Shown piece by piece: positions 47,799-55,632 of a stretch of 64,000 nucleotides of DNA. The position numbers and the translations under genes were made by a program. Origin of the DNA: Lactobacillus xylocopicola (GTDB taxonomy: Bacteria > Bacillota > Bacilli > Lactobacillales > Lactobacillaceae). The notes below the pieces were generated by a model that did no database searches, was not told the origin of the DNA, and saw nothing but the letters and a program-made list of their open reading frames with translations. The stretch covers positions 850,501 through 914,500 of the forward strand of contig NZ_AP026803.1 in the NCBI RefSeq assembly GCF_033096005.1, written 5' to 3'. The stretch's first letter is position 1. Each line of letters starts with the position of its first letter.

Positions 47799-47842
47799 AG
47801 GTGAAGTTCCGCTCTGTAAAAGCAAAACTTCACCTTTTTTAA
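47799..47842 (+). terminator. Terminator of the TipAS-domain gene
   Basis: Hairpin AAAAGGTGAAGTT / AACTTCACCTTTT with following Ts; also serves the convergent pnuC-like gene. Confidence 0.85.
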
Positions 47843-48552
47843 TGAAACCAGTGGGTGTGCTTGTCGGTGAAAGCCAACAAGTCATTACTAAGGTAAAGGA
47901 GATAGGTAATGAACAGGGTCAAATTGGCATCGCCTTGAAAGGCCGTCACTCCCCAAAGGACTACCGACATGATACCCTGAATCGTCCAAAAATAGTACTG
48001 CTCGCGAAAGCGCAGCGTGCACAGTATCGATCCAGTGACGCCGATTGCGCCAGCAGTCGCATCAATCCAAGGCCGCGGACTAATAAAAACCTGGGTATCC
48101 ATAAAGTAAAGTAGCCCCAGTACTACCATAAAGAACAAGAGCGTCAAAAACCACTGGGAAATATTCAATCCGCGAATATGCTTTTCCGCATTTTTAGACC
48201 AAGCTGGCAACAATAAGACCGGTAAATCTAACAACAAGATATAGGAAGCCTGTAAAACCACATTGGCATAATTTTTGGCATAAATCGAAACAATAATGTA
48301 AATAATTGCAGATAGCAAGCCCAAGATCCCGTTAATTGGCTTGGCATTAGTAATGGCCAGCGTACAGGTAAAGCCCATAACTGCAGCAATCATCGTTATT
48401 AAAGCAAGCGCGTTTAGGGGCGCGCCCACCGTGGTCCCAATAATAATCCCAATCCCTAGCATTAACAACATGTAGGTTTTGAAACTCCATCCTCGCATCT
48501 GGTCAAGATACCAACTAAGTCTGAAAATATTAGTATTCGGCTGTAATTTCAT
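47839..48552 (-). CDS. pnuC: PnuC-like nicotinamide riboside/mononucleotide transporter
   Basis: 237 residues, seven to eight membrane helices. The helix with REQYYFWTIQGIMSVVLWG near residue 180 resembles the PnuC substrate site. Likely uptake of an NAD precursor by diffusion coupled to internal phosphorylation. Confidence 0.75.
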   Translation of the reverse strand: MKLQPNTNIFRLSWYLDQMRGWSFKTYMLLMLGIGIIIGTTVGAPLNALALITMIAAVMGFTCTLAITNAKPINGILGLLSAIIYIIVSIYAKNYANVVLQASYILLLDLPVLLLPAWSKNAEKHIRGLNISQWFLTLLFFMVVLGLLYFMDTQVFISPRPWIDATAGAIGVTGSILCTLRFREQYYFWTIQGIMSVVLWGVTAFQGDANLTLFITYLLYLSNDLLAFTDKHTHWFH

Positions 48553-48668
48553 CTATTTCTGTCCCATCCATTCAATAATTTAGCATTTAAAAAATACGCC
48601 TTTCATCATAGCATTTTTCTGGCTAAATTTTCTAAAATTTTTTTGCAGGTTACTAGCTCAACTATCAG

Positions 48669-49823
48669 TTATTTTTTGGAATTGAGCAACCAGCGCAGCA
48701 AGAAAGGCGCTAGCAAGGTCGTCATGATGATTGACCCAACGACCACAGAATAAGCTTCTGGTGCTAACAGATGTTGCTGCAACCCAAGCTGAGCAACTAC
48801 TAGCGCCATCTCCCCTCTTGAAACCATTCCCGCACCAATCGTTAGTGCTTGCTGATTAGCAAATCCAGCAAGTTTGGCCCCTAATCCTGCTCCGAGCAAT
48901 TTCGACATGACCCCGCCCAGAAACAGCGTTAAAAATAAGGTGCCGTCCTGGAAAATTCCCGTCAGCGACATCTTTAGACCGATGCTGGCAAAAAAGATGG
49001 GGATAAAACTGCTGTAGCCAAGCACCGTGAAGTTTTTTTGCAATTCAACTTTTGCGGAGCTTCGACCCAGTGCTAACCCGGTTAAAAAGGCGCCCAGGAC
49101 ACTACTGAGACCGACTGCCTCTGCTAACCAGGCCGCGGCCAAAACTAGCAAAAGACTGACCAGAGTCGTAGGAACCGGTAGCGTCAAGCGTCGACTTAAG
49201 GTAATTAGTCGCGGCATGAACCAAATGCCAGTGAGGGCCAAGAGGCCAAGATAACCCACTTGTAGTAGGAGCGGCTTAACTAGTTGTAAGGCAGCTGTTG
49301 TTCCGCCGTTTGCAGCACTCATCAAATTGCTGGTAACACTTAATAAAATAATCGCCAGCAGATCATCAACCACAGCTGCACCTAGAATAGTCATCCCTAC
49401 CTGACTGTTCAGCTGGCCCATTTCTTGCAAAACCGCAACTGAAATGGAAACCGAAGTCGCAGCAAAAATCAAACCGAGAAATAAACTTTCACTTTTAGCA
49501 AAATGAAACATAATACCGGTCAAATAGGCCGTGATAATTGGCACCACCATCCCCATAGCCGCTACTAAGACGCTCTGTCGCCATAATTTTTTCAAAATTG
49601 CTAGGTCACTTTCTAAGCCCGCCAAAAACATTAGTAAAACAACGCCCAGATCAGCAAAACTAGCAAGCAAATTACTGGGGCTTACCCAGTTTAAAATTGC
49701 GGGACCAATGACTATTCCTGCCAGCAACTCGCCTATTACTGCCGGTAGGTGGCAACGAGTACTTAGTTGCCCGCCAATTAACGTAAATAATAAAACTACC
49801 ACTAGTGTGCTTAAAACTTGCAT
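48669..49823 (-). CDS. CPA2-family cation:proton antiporter
   Basis: 384 residues from ATG 49823 (MQVLSTLVVV) after GAGGAAG. About 12 helices; LPAVIGELLAGIVIGP near residue 26 and AAVVDDLLAIILL near residue 151 with the Asp-Asp ion-binding pair typical of NapA-type antiporters. Likely Na+ or K+/H+ exchange for pH and salt tolerance. The leader carries an attenuator-like hairpin. Confidence 0.87.
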   Translation of the reverse strand: MQVLSTLVVVLLFTLIGGQLSTRCHLPAVIGELLAGIVIGPAILNWVSPSNLLASFADLGVVLLMFLAGLESDLAILKKLWRQSVLVAAMGMVVPIITAYLTGIMFHFAKSESLFLGLIFAATSVSISVAVLQEMGQLNSQVGMTILGAAVVDDLLAIILLSVTSNLMSAANGGTTAALQLVKPLLLQVGYLGLLALTGIWFMPRLITLSRRLTLPVPTTLVSLLLVLAAAWLAEAVGLSSVLGAFLTGLALGRSSAKVELQKNFTVLGYSSFIPIFFASIGLKMSLTGIFQDGTLFLTLFLGGVMSKLLGAGLGAKLAGFANQQALTIGAGMVSRGEMALVVAQLGLQQHLLAPEAYSVVVGSIIMTTLLAPFLLRWLLNSKK

Positions 49824-49839
49824 TTCTTCCTCTTTCAAC

Positions 49840-49932
49840 TAAAAAAGCCTTCAACAATTGCCTAGGCAACCCAAACCTAGAAACAATTCTTGAAAGCCAA
49901 TAGCTCCAACCTTATCTTTTTATTTACTGATA
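49840..49932 (-). promoter_or_regulatory. Structured leader with intrinsic terminator ahead of the antiporter gene
   Basis: A -10 box TATAAT (49942-49937, minus) starts a leader of about 90 nt. It ends in a long hairpin (49898-49847: GGCTTTCAAGAATTG...CTAGG / CCTAGG...CAATTGTTGAAGGC) followed by six Ts, about 10 nt before the ribosome site. A terminator inside the leader of the gene it precedes suggests conditional attenuation. I do not recognise a known riboswitch class. Confidence 0.6.
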
Positions 49933-50093
49933 GTTTATTATAGCCTAGTTAGGAATAAATTAGCCAGTCATTTATACATAACCTATATTCTGTTACATTA
50001 GCTAGAATGCTTTTTCAAAAACGAATTGTCTACTTACCCTATTAGATGTAAGATAAAGGTGGTTAACTGCCAGCATTTTTAAGGAGATTATTT

Positions 50094-50726
50094 ATGAAAG
50101 CTAAAAAAACACTGTCATTATTCATCGCTAGTGCCATAGCCTTAACCACCGGTAGCGGAATTGCGATCAGCGCAACTAATACTAACGTTCAGGCCAAGCA
50201 AGTAACCTTATCTAAAGGTACCTACAAGGTTAGTGCTAAGGGCAAGATTACTCCAGGTCGTTATCGGATTGAATCAGTCCAAGGCCACGGCGTGGTCTCG
50301 TCAATTAGAAAGAAGCCGGCTGGGTTTTTCTCTGAACTAATTGGTGATGCTGCCGCCCGGAATGATTCCAGCACTTATATCTCATCATATACTACAGACC
50401 TAGGCAAGGGTAACAAGCTTGAATTTACTGGTACTGGCACCTATAAATTAATTAAATTGTCGCGGAAAAGACATTACCGCACCACTCTAACTGCCGGTCA
50501 GTGGAAAGTCGGCCGGGACATTAAGCCGGGCAAATATACCTTTACTGCAATTACCGGTCAGGGCAATGTGGCTACCGATTCTTATGGCAGTAAATATTTC
50601 TTTACCCAACTACTAGGAACTGAAAAAAAGGCAAGTAGCGGCCGCGTCACAAAATTCACCAAAACATTAGTTAAAGGCGAATATTTAAGTACTGGCGTAG
50701 AAAAGATCAAGTTAACTAGAAAATAG
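50094..50726 (+). CDS. Secreted protein with two tandem repeats, unknown function
   Basis: 210 residues. Signal peptide (MKAKKTLSLFIASAIALTTG, cleavage near VQAKQ at 33-36). Two related units of about 80 residues follow (about 37-120 and 125-210), each with G-x-(Y/W)-KV, I-(T/K)-PG-(R/K)-Y, G-x-G-x-V, FF-x-x-L and a closing KL or KIKL strand. Rich in Lys, all beta predicted by eye. Perhaps wall- or polymer-binding. Good AAGGAG ribosome site. Confidence 0.7.
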   Translation: MKAKKTLSLFIASAIALTTGSGIAISATNTNVQAKQVTLSKGTYKVSAKGKITPGRYRIESVQGHGVVSSIRKKPAGFFSELIGDAAARNDSSTYISSYTTDLGKGNKLEFTGTGTYKLIKLSRKRHYRTTLTAGQWKVGRDIKPGKYTFTAITGQGNVATDSYGSKYFFTQLLGTEKKASSGRVTKFTKTLVKGEYLSTGVEKIKLTRK

Positions 50727-50735
50727 AATAGAATA

Positions 50736-50772
50736 AAATAACCACCGGAGATTTTTCCTGGTGGCTTTTTAT
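50736..50772 (+). terminator. Terminator of the secreted repeat-protein gene
   Basis: Hairpin ACCACCGGA / TCCTGGTGG followed by a T run. Confidence 0.75.
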
Positions 50773-51083
50773 TTAAAATATTTGAATAAGTCTACCCCAT
50801 TGTCTGAAGCCATTTTTAGAGTTTCTTCCATATCGTAACCATAATCTGTGATCGTGATATCATACATAAAATCGTGAATTTCGTCAGGCTCTGCTGTTTT
50901 ACTAAACGTGAAAAAAGCTCCAATAAGACCTAGCCATTGCAAAACAATTAAAAAATCTTCATCTGAATAGACCAAAAAATATATGCTATTATCGATTGAT
51001 TTTTCCAAATGGTATGTTATTTTTCTTTCTCCACTGAGATACCTAAAATAAACGATTAAATTCTCTTGTTTTTTTTTGTTCAC
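50769..51083 (-). CDS. Hypothetical acidic protein
   Basis: 104 residues, acidic, with one hydrophobic stretch (FLIVLQWLGLIGAFFTF, about 44-60). No family recognised. Codon use is AT-richer than the neighbours. Its size and isolation resemble immunity-like orphans, but this is speculation. Confidence 0.5.
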   Translation of the reverse strand: MNKKKQENLIVYFRYLSGERKITYHLEKSIDNSIYFLVYSDEDFLIVLQWLGLIGAFFTFSKTAEPDEIHDFMYDITITDYGYDMEETLKMASDNGVDLFKYFK

Positions 51084-51321
51084 AATTAAAAAATGTTACT
51101 CTCTCCGTCACCATTTGCTTAAAGCTGTTTTTAAAAATATTACCATATTTTTGGATTATTTAAGCGATATTTTGTTTTTAAAATACTAGCTAGATATTGA
51201 AGATATAAAAATGACCTATCGATTAATTTCAGATAAGTCATTTTTAATTACTTTGGCGAACATTTGACGAGCATCTATATTTAAAATGCTGTTATATCAA
51301 TGCCTTCAAGCACTATATTAA
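51084..51321. other. Intergenic region before the tRNA
   Basis: About 240 AT-rich bases. A weak inverted repeat AAAATGACTTATC / GATAAGTCATTTTT near 51210-51246 may be a terminator; nothing else. Confidence 0.45.
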
Positions 51322-51408
51322 GGAGAGTACAGGATTTGAACCTGCGCGCCGGTATAAGCCGGTTCGCCGGATTTCGAGTCCGGTGCATTACCACTCTGCC
51401 AACTCTCC
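51322..51408 (-). tRNA. tRNA-Ser (CGA anticodon)
   Basis: 87 nt with a 7-bp acceptor stem (GGAGAGT/ACTCTCC), a long variable arm (GAACCGGC...GCCGGCGC) typical of class II tRNAs, T-loop GGTTCAAATCC and anticodon loop CTCGAAA giving CGA at 51376-51374. The CCA tail is not encoded. Confidence 0.93.
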
Positions 51409-51525
51409 GCAACGGATACCATTATAACCTACTAGTCCAAATTTTCCAACCTAATTACGTATAAAAATAAAGTAGCGCGGCAGCACTTTCGGTTGGATTG
51501 TCTGGAAAAATCCCCTGTTACTTCC

Positions 51526-51807
51526 CTAGACCATCATTAACCTGACTACTGCTACCACAACAACTAAACATTGAGGCCGAGACCACAATGTTAGTTGCCA
51601 AGTTGACATCACCATGCTAGGTCGCAGCAAAACGGTCAAAACAGCAACGGTAGGCGTTGCGACTTGAATAATTAAAATTTTATAGAAGCTGGGCAGCATC
51701 GCCCGTCCAGCTGGTGCACCGAGATAAATCAACGTCGCAATGATGGGCGCTAGGTCATAGTAGTCGTAATTACAATTGCTAAGACGCTTTGAATTAATGG
51801 CCCCCAA
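51526..51807 (-). pseudogene. Remnant of an AEC (auxin efflux carrier/malate permease) family transporter
   Basis: The main frame reads APAGRAMLPSFYKILIIQVATPT, like the next-to-last helix of AEC permeases, and then loses similarity. Another frame of the same DNA continues with HGDVNLATNIVVSASMFS, matching the family C-terminus, behind an in-frame stop. So this is a frameshifted C-terminal scrap; the N-terminal part is missing. Confidence 0.55.
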
Positions 51808-52019
51808 AAACTATATCCTACCTAATTCTTTTAACAAGTTTTTATGTTAAACAGTCATTTTGCTTTATGCTTAAATCATGCCAGCTATTTTTAAAAAGCC
51901 ACCTCTTGACAATCACATCTTCACATTTCTTAAGTTTTACTCAAGAGTGACGGTAAACGGATCTTAGCTTTAACTACTTTTGATAGAATAACAGGCAAAT
52001 AGATTGCTTTAGGTGGGAT

Positions 52020-52604
52020 TTGACCTTGTACACAAATATTGGGCTTACAGCAATATCAGCTCTTATCTTGTTGCTACTCATTTATAATATCAGAAATTCA
52101 CGCCGCTTTAACCTGTTTGACCACTGGCTACACCATAAGTTGATTCGACAGCATGACGGCTGTGGCTGGCGGGTAATTGCCTTTTTAAATGACCCCAAGC
52201 TGCTAGTGGTCTGGGATATTTTTCTGGCTAGCTTTTTGATTAATGAAAATAAAAATTTGCTGGCACTCTGGGTTTTAACTACACTTGGCTTTGCCGACTT
52301 AACGGGGATCATGCTCAAGCGGTGGATGCACAGAAAGCGGCCCCGCATGCATTCCAATCTTGAAGCTGGCTACAGCTTTCCCAGTGGTCATGTCCTGGGG
52401 ATAACGGTAATGGTTTTAATCATTGGGCAGCTTTTTACCAGTATGGGGACAGGGCTGATCGTGATTCTGGCCGCCACCTGGCTGCTTGTAGTTACCTCCC
52501 GCATCAGCCTAAAGGCTCATTACCCATCTGATATCCTTGGTGCTACATCACTGGCAATCTTTTGCTTTAGCCTTTGTCAGCAACTTTTTTCCGCTTTTAT
52601 TTAG
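52020..52604 (+). CDS. PAP2-family membrane phosphatase
   Basis: 194 residues, TTG start after AGGTGGG. The three PAP2 motifs are present: KRWMHRKRP near residue 99, SFPSGH near residue 121, SRISLKAHYPSD near residue 160. Five to six helices. Likely a lipid or undecaprenyl pyrophosphate phosphatase. Confidence 0.87.
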   Translation: MTLYTNIGLTAISALILLLLIYNIRNSRRFNLFDHWLHHKLIRQHDGCGWRVIAFLNDPKLLVVWDIFLASFLINENKNLLALWVLTTLGFADLTGIMLKRWMHRKRPRMHSNLEAGYSFPSGHVLGITVMVLIIGQLFTSMGTGLIVILAATWLLVVTSRISLKAHYPSDILGATSLAIFCFSLCQQLFSAFI

Positions 52605-52637
52605 AACAAAGGCAGTTTCATCGCGTTGAAGCTGCTT
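52605..52637. terminator. Bidirectional terminator
   Basis: Hairpin AAGGCAGTTTCA / TTGAAGCTGCTTTT between convergent PAP2 and degV genes. Confidence 0.65.
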
Positions 52638-53468
52638 TTATCTTTCAGCAAAACCAACCATCAGACTCCCGTCTTCTGCATAAAAACTGCACAGGCCGCG
52701 TTCAGGGCGAATATCCACTTCCGCTTGCGGATAGATGGCAATAATATCATCCCTTAAGGTCTCCGCGTCTTTTTGGTTGCGGCAATGATCAATGACTACC
52801 CGGCCACCTTGGTAGTTCATCTCTTCCATCAAGCGGATAATTTCTTTGAGGGCCCGCTTAATCCCACGAGCTTTGCTAATAGGCTCCAGTTTTCCCGCAA
52901 GATTAGCAGTCCCTACTACATTAATCTTCAAGGCTCTAGCAACTTTCGCTACCGCCAGATTAATGCGACCACTTAAAGCAAGATTATGCAGCGATTGTAA
53001 CATCACTAGCAGGTGGGTGTGACTTTTATATTTTGAAATTTGCTCTTCTAAGTCAACAAAACGGATCTGGCTAGCGAGCAAGCGCCTAATTTCACCTAAA
53101 ATAACGGCCATTTCTGGTCCAGCAGATCGTGAATCAGCCACGACAATATGACTGTCAGGATGTTCTTTTTCATAAATTTGCTTAGCTTGAAAGGCAGACG
53201 AGTAACTGCCACTCAAGCCGCTGGTAATGGTCATCATAACCGCTCGCTTGCTGCCTTCAAGGGCCCTAAGCCAGTCATCAATACTGGGACAAGAGGTCTT
53301 ACCCGCTTCCTTATTTTGCGCCATAGCGTCAATGAAGTCGTCCATATTCAGTTTTTCATCATCAATGAAGTCCTTACCAGCAATCGTAATAATCAGTGGC
53401 ACAACCGTTAACTGGTTATTTTGTCGGGCATTAGCGCCAGAATCAACAATTAATTTTACATCTTCCAT
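52638..53468 (-). CDS. DegV-family fatty acid-binding protein
   Basis: 276 residues. VKLIVDSGAN at the N-terminus, KTSCPSIDDW near residue 57, MTITSGLSGSYSSA near residue 78. DegV (FakB-like) proteins bind fatty acids for phosphorylation by FakA. Confidence 0.87.
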   Translation of the reverse strand: MEDVKLIVDSGANARQNNQLTVVPLIITIAGKDFIDDEKLNMDDFIDAMAQNKEAGKTSCPSIDDWLRALEGSKRAVMMTITSGLSGSYSSAFQAKQIYEKEHPDSHIVVADSRSAGPEMAVILGEIRRLLASQIRFVDLEEQISKYKSHTHLLVMLQSLHNLALSGRINLAVAKVARALKINVVGTANLAGKLEPISKARGIKRALKEIIRLMEEMNYQGGRVVIDHCRNQKDAETLRDDIIAIYPQAEVDIRPERGLCSFYAEDGSLMVGFAER

Positions 53469-53599
53469 ATACTATAAATTCCTTACCTAAATATTATAAT
53501 CGAATCACAATAATGTATAGCTAAATAATAAATCAACTTCTGTGAAAAAGCGACTAAATTTTTTTAAAGATTTTTAACTTTAGAAATCGTTTACAAATG

Positions 53600-53628
53600 T
53601 TTACATAATCACAAACTTAGGCTAAAAT
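53600..53628 (+). promoter_or_regulatory. Enolase promoter
   Basis: TTTACA (53600-53605), 17-nt spacer, TAAAAT (53623-53628). The 5' leader then holds two small hairpins (TGGAGC/GCTCCA near 53643 and GTACTAA/TTAGTAC near 53668) before AGGAGG. Confidence 0.8.
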
Positions 53629-53710
53629 TTGTCATGGAGTGTTGGAGCGCAGGCTCCACTAATGTATGTACTAACTTTTAGTACAGCATTTATTTTTAGG
53701 AGGTTTTTAG

Positions 53711-54997
53711 ATGTTAAAATCAGTCATTGAAAATGTTCATGCACTGGAAATCTATGATTCACGTGGCAACCCAACTGTAGAGGCTTTTGTCACTCTTTCA
53801 AATGGTGTTGTTGGTAAGGCTGAAGTTCCATCAGGTGCTTCAACTGGTGAAAATGAAGCAGTTGAATTGCGTGATGGCGGCAAACGGGTTGGCGGCAAAG
53901 GTGTGGCCAAGGCAGTTGCCAACGTTAACAATGAAATTGCTAAGGCTTTAAAGGGTTTGGACCCACACGATCAAGCAAATATTGACCGTGTAATGATTGA
54001 ATTAGATGGTACTCCAAACAAGGCCAAGCTTGGTGCTAATGCTATCTTAGGTGTGTCAATGGCAACTGCTGCTGCTGCTGCTAAAGACAGTCACCAACCT
54101 TTATACCGTTACCTGGGCGGAACTGACCTGGAAATGCCACAAACTTTCCACAATGTAATTAACGGTGGTGAGCACGCTGACAACGGTATCGATGTTCAAG
54201 AATTCATGATTACCCCAGTTAAGAAGACTTCATTCCGTGATGGTTTTGAGAAGATCGTTAACACCTACCACACTTTGAAAAAGGTGCTAGAAGACAAGGG
54301 TTACGAAACTGGCTTAGGTGATGAAGGTGGATTTGCACCTAACATGAAGAACTCAGAAGAAGCTCTTCAAGCTCTTCACGATGCCATTATTAAGGCTGGT
54401 TATAAGCCCGGTGAAGACATTGCGATTGCCTGTGACTGTGCTGCTTCCGAGTTCTTCAACAAAGAAGACGGCAAGTACCACTTTGAAGGCAAGGTTTTTG
54501 ACGGTGGCCAATTAGGTGCTTACTATGACAAGCTGCTTAATGAATTCCCTGAATTAATTTCAATTGAAGACCCATATGACGAAAATGACGTTGACGGCAT
54601 GATTAACTTCACCCAAACTCATCAAGATAGATTGCAAGTTGTTTTGGATGACTTCATTTGTACTAACCCTCAGCTTTTGACTAAGGCTATCAAGGAAGGT
54701 GCCGGTAACGCTTCATTAATCAAGCTGAACCAAATCGGTACTGTGACTGAAACTTTAGAAACTATCCGTCTTTCACGTAAGAATGGCTACAATACCATGA
54801 TTTCTCACCGTTCAGGTGAAACCGGCGACACCTTTATTGCTGACTTTGCGGTTGCAATCAACGGTGGTCAACTTAAGACTGGTGCCCCTGCCCGGTCAGA
54901 ACGTGTTGAAAAGTACAACCGTTTACTTGAAATCGAAGAAGAACTCGGTGATGGTGAGCGTTTGGCTACTTTCCCAGACAGCGTTGACAAGGATTAG
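53711..54997 (+). CDS. eno: Enolase
   Basis: 428 residues. GASTGENEAVELRDG near residue 41, metal ligands in IEDPYDENDVDG near residue 285, and SHRSGETGDTFIADFAV near residue 363. Converts 2-phosphoglycerate to phosphoenolpyruvate. The codon use is that of a highly expressed gene. Confidence 0.98.
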   Translation: MLKSVIENVHALEIYDSRGNPTVEAFVTLSNGVVGKAEVPSGASTGENEAVELRDGGKRVGGKGVAKAVANVNNEIAKALKGLDPHDQANIDRVMIELDGTPNKAKLGANAILGVSMATAAAAAKDSHQPLYRYLGGTDLEMPQTFHNVINGGEHADNGIDVQEFMITPVKKTSFRDGFEKIVNTYHTLKKVLEDKGYETGLGDEGGFAPNMKNSEEALQALHDAIIKAGYKPGEDIAIACDCAASEFFNKEDGKYHFEGKVFDGGQLGAYYDKLLNEFPELISIEDPYDENDVDGMINFTQTHQDRLQVVLDDFICTNPQLLTKAIKEGAGNASLIKLNQIGTVTETLETIRLSRKNGYNTMISHRSGETGDTFIADFAVAINGGQLKTGAPARSERVEKYNRLLEIEEELGDGERLATFPDSVDKD

Positions 54998-55008
54998 TTT
55001 TAGCTAAT

Positions 55009-55034
55009 CTTAAAAAGCTTGCAGCTTTGCAAGC
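55009..55034 (+). terminator. Terminator of eno
   Basis: Hairpin AAAAAGCTTGCA / TGCAAGCTTTTTTT. Confidence 0.92.
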
Positions 55035-55057
55035 TTTTTTTGTACCCTAAATTATCA

Positions 55058-55390
55058 TTAGTCGGACTTATCAACCGCCTTTAAGAATTTCTGCTTTGAA
55101 ATGTAGTCAATCTGGCGTACATACTGGCCCTTGTGCTCAATTGCAATGTATTGTCTACTTGGATCGTATCCTCCAACCCGCTTGAGGCGGTACGGCAGTT
55201 CCTTGCCGGTTGCGGGATCAATTATCCGGACATTGCGGTAATCTAGATTGCTTTTTGGAACTTTGGCATAACTAACTGTTTCCGGGAGATCTTGCTTAAT
55301 GCGATCCGTCACCGAATAATTGTCGAAAGCCACCCGCCCGACTGCAATTTGCAAGAGAATGTAAGCAGTAATTAAGATATCCTTTAACAT
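55058..55390 (-). CDS. Small exported protein, possibly YxeA-like
   Basis: 110 residues from ATG 55390 (MLKDILITAY) after GGAGGAAAAG. One N-terminal hydrophobic segment (about 2-20), then a hydrophilic domain with YAKVPKSNLDY and YIAIEHKGQYVR. The layout recalls the YxeA/DUF1093 family, but the match is weak. Confidence 0.5.
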   Translation of the reverse strand: MLKDILITAYILLQIAVGRVAFDNYSVTDRIKQDLPETVSYAKVPKSNLDYRNVRIIDPATGKELPYRLKRVGGYDPSRQYIAIEHKGQYVRQIDYISKQKFLKAVDKSD

Positions 55391-55632
55391 AACTTTTCTC
55401 CTCCACACTATCAGCTCTTAATTCGTAGCTTTAAGCTTAGATTTTTGATTTTCTAAAATCATTTTATTCTAATCTTACTGTTATTAACAAGGCTCTTTAA
55501 ATAAACTTAAAATTGCCTTTTTGCCTGTCATTACTTAAAAGCACTACTTTGCTGGTCAGCGTTTCATTTGCTAGAAAAAAGGCGGCATTTGTGCTAATTT
55601 AGATGAAGTATTAGTAATAAGGAAGGAAAACT

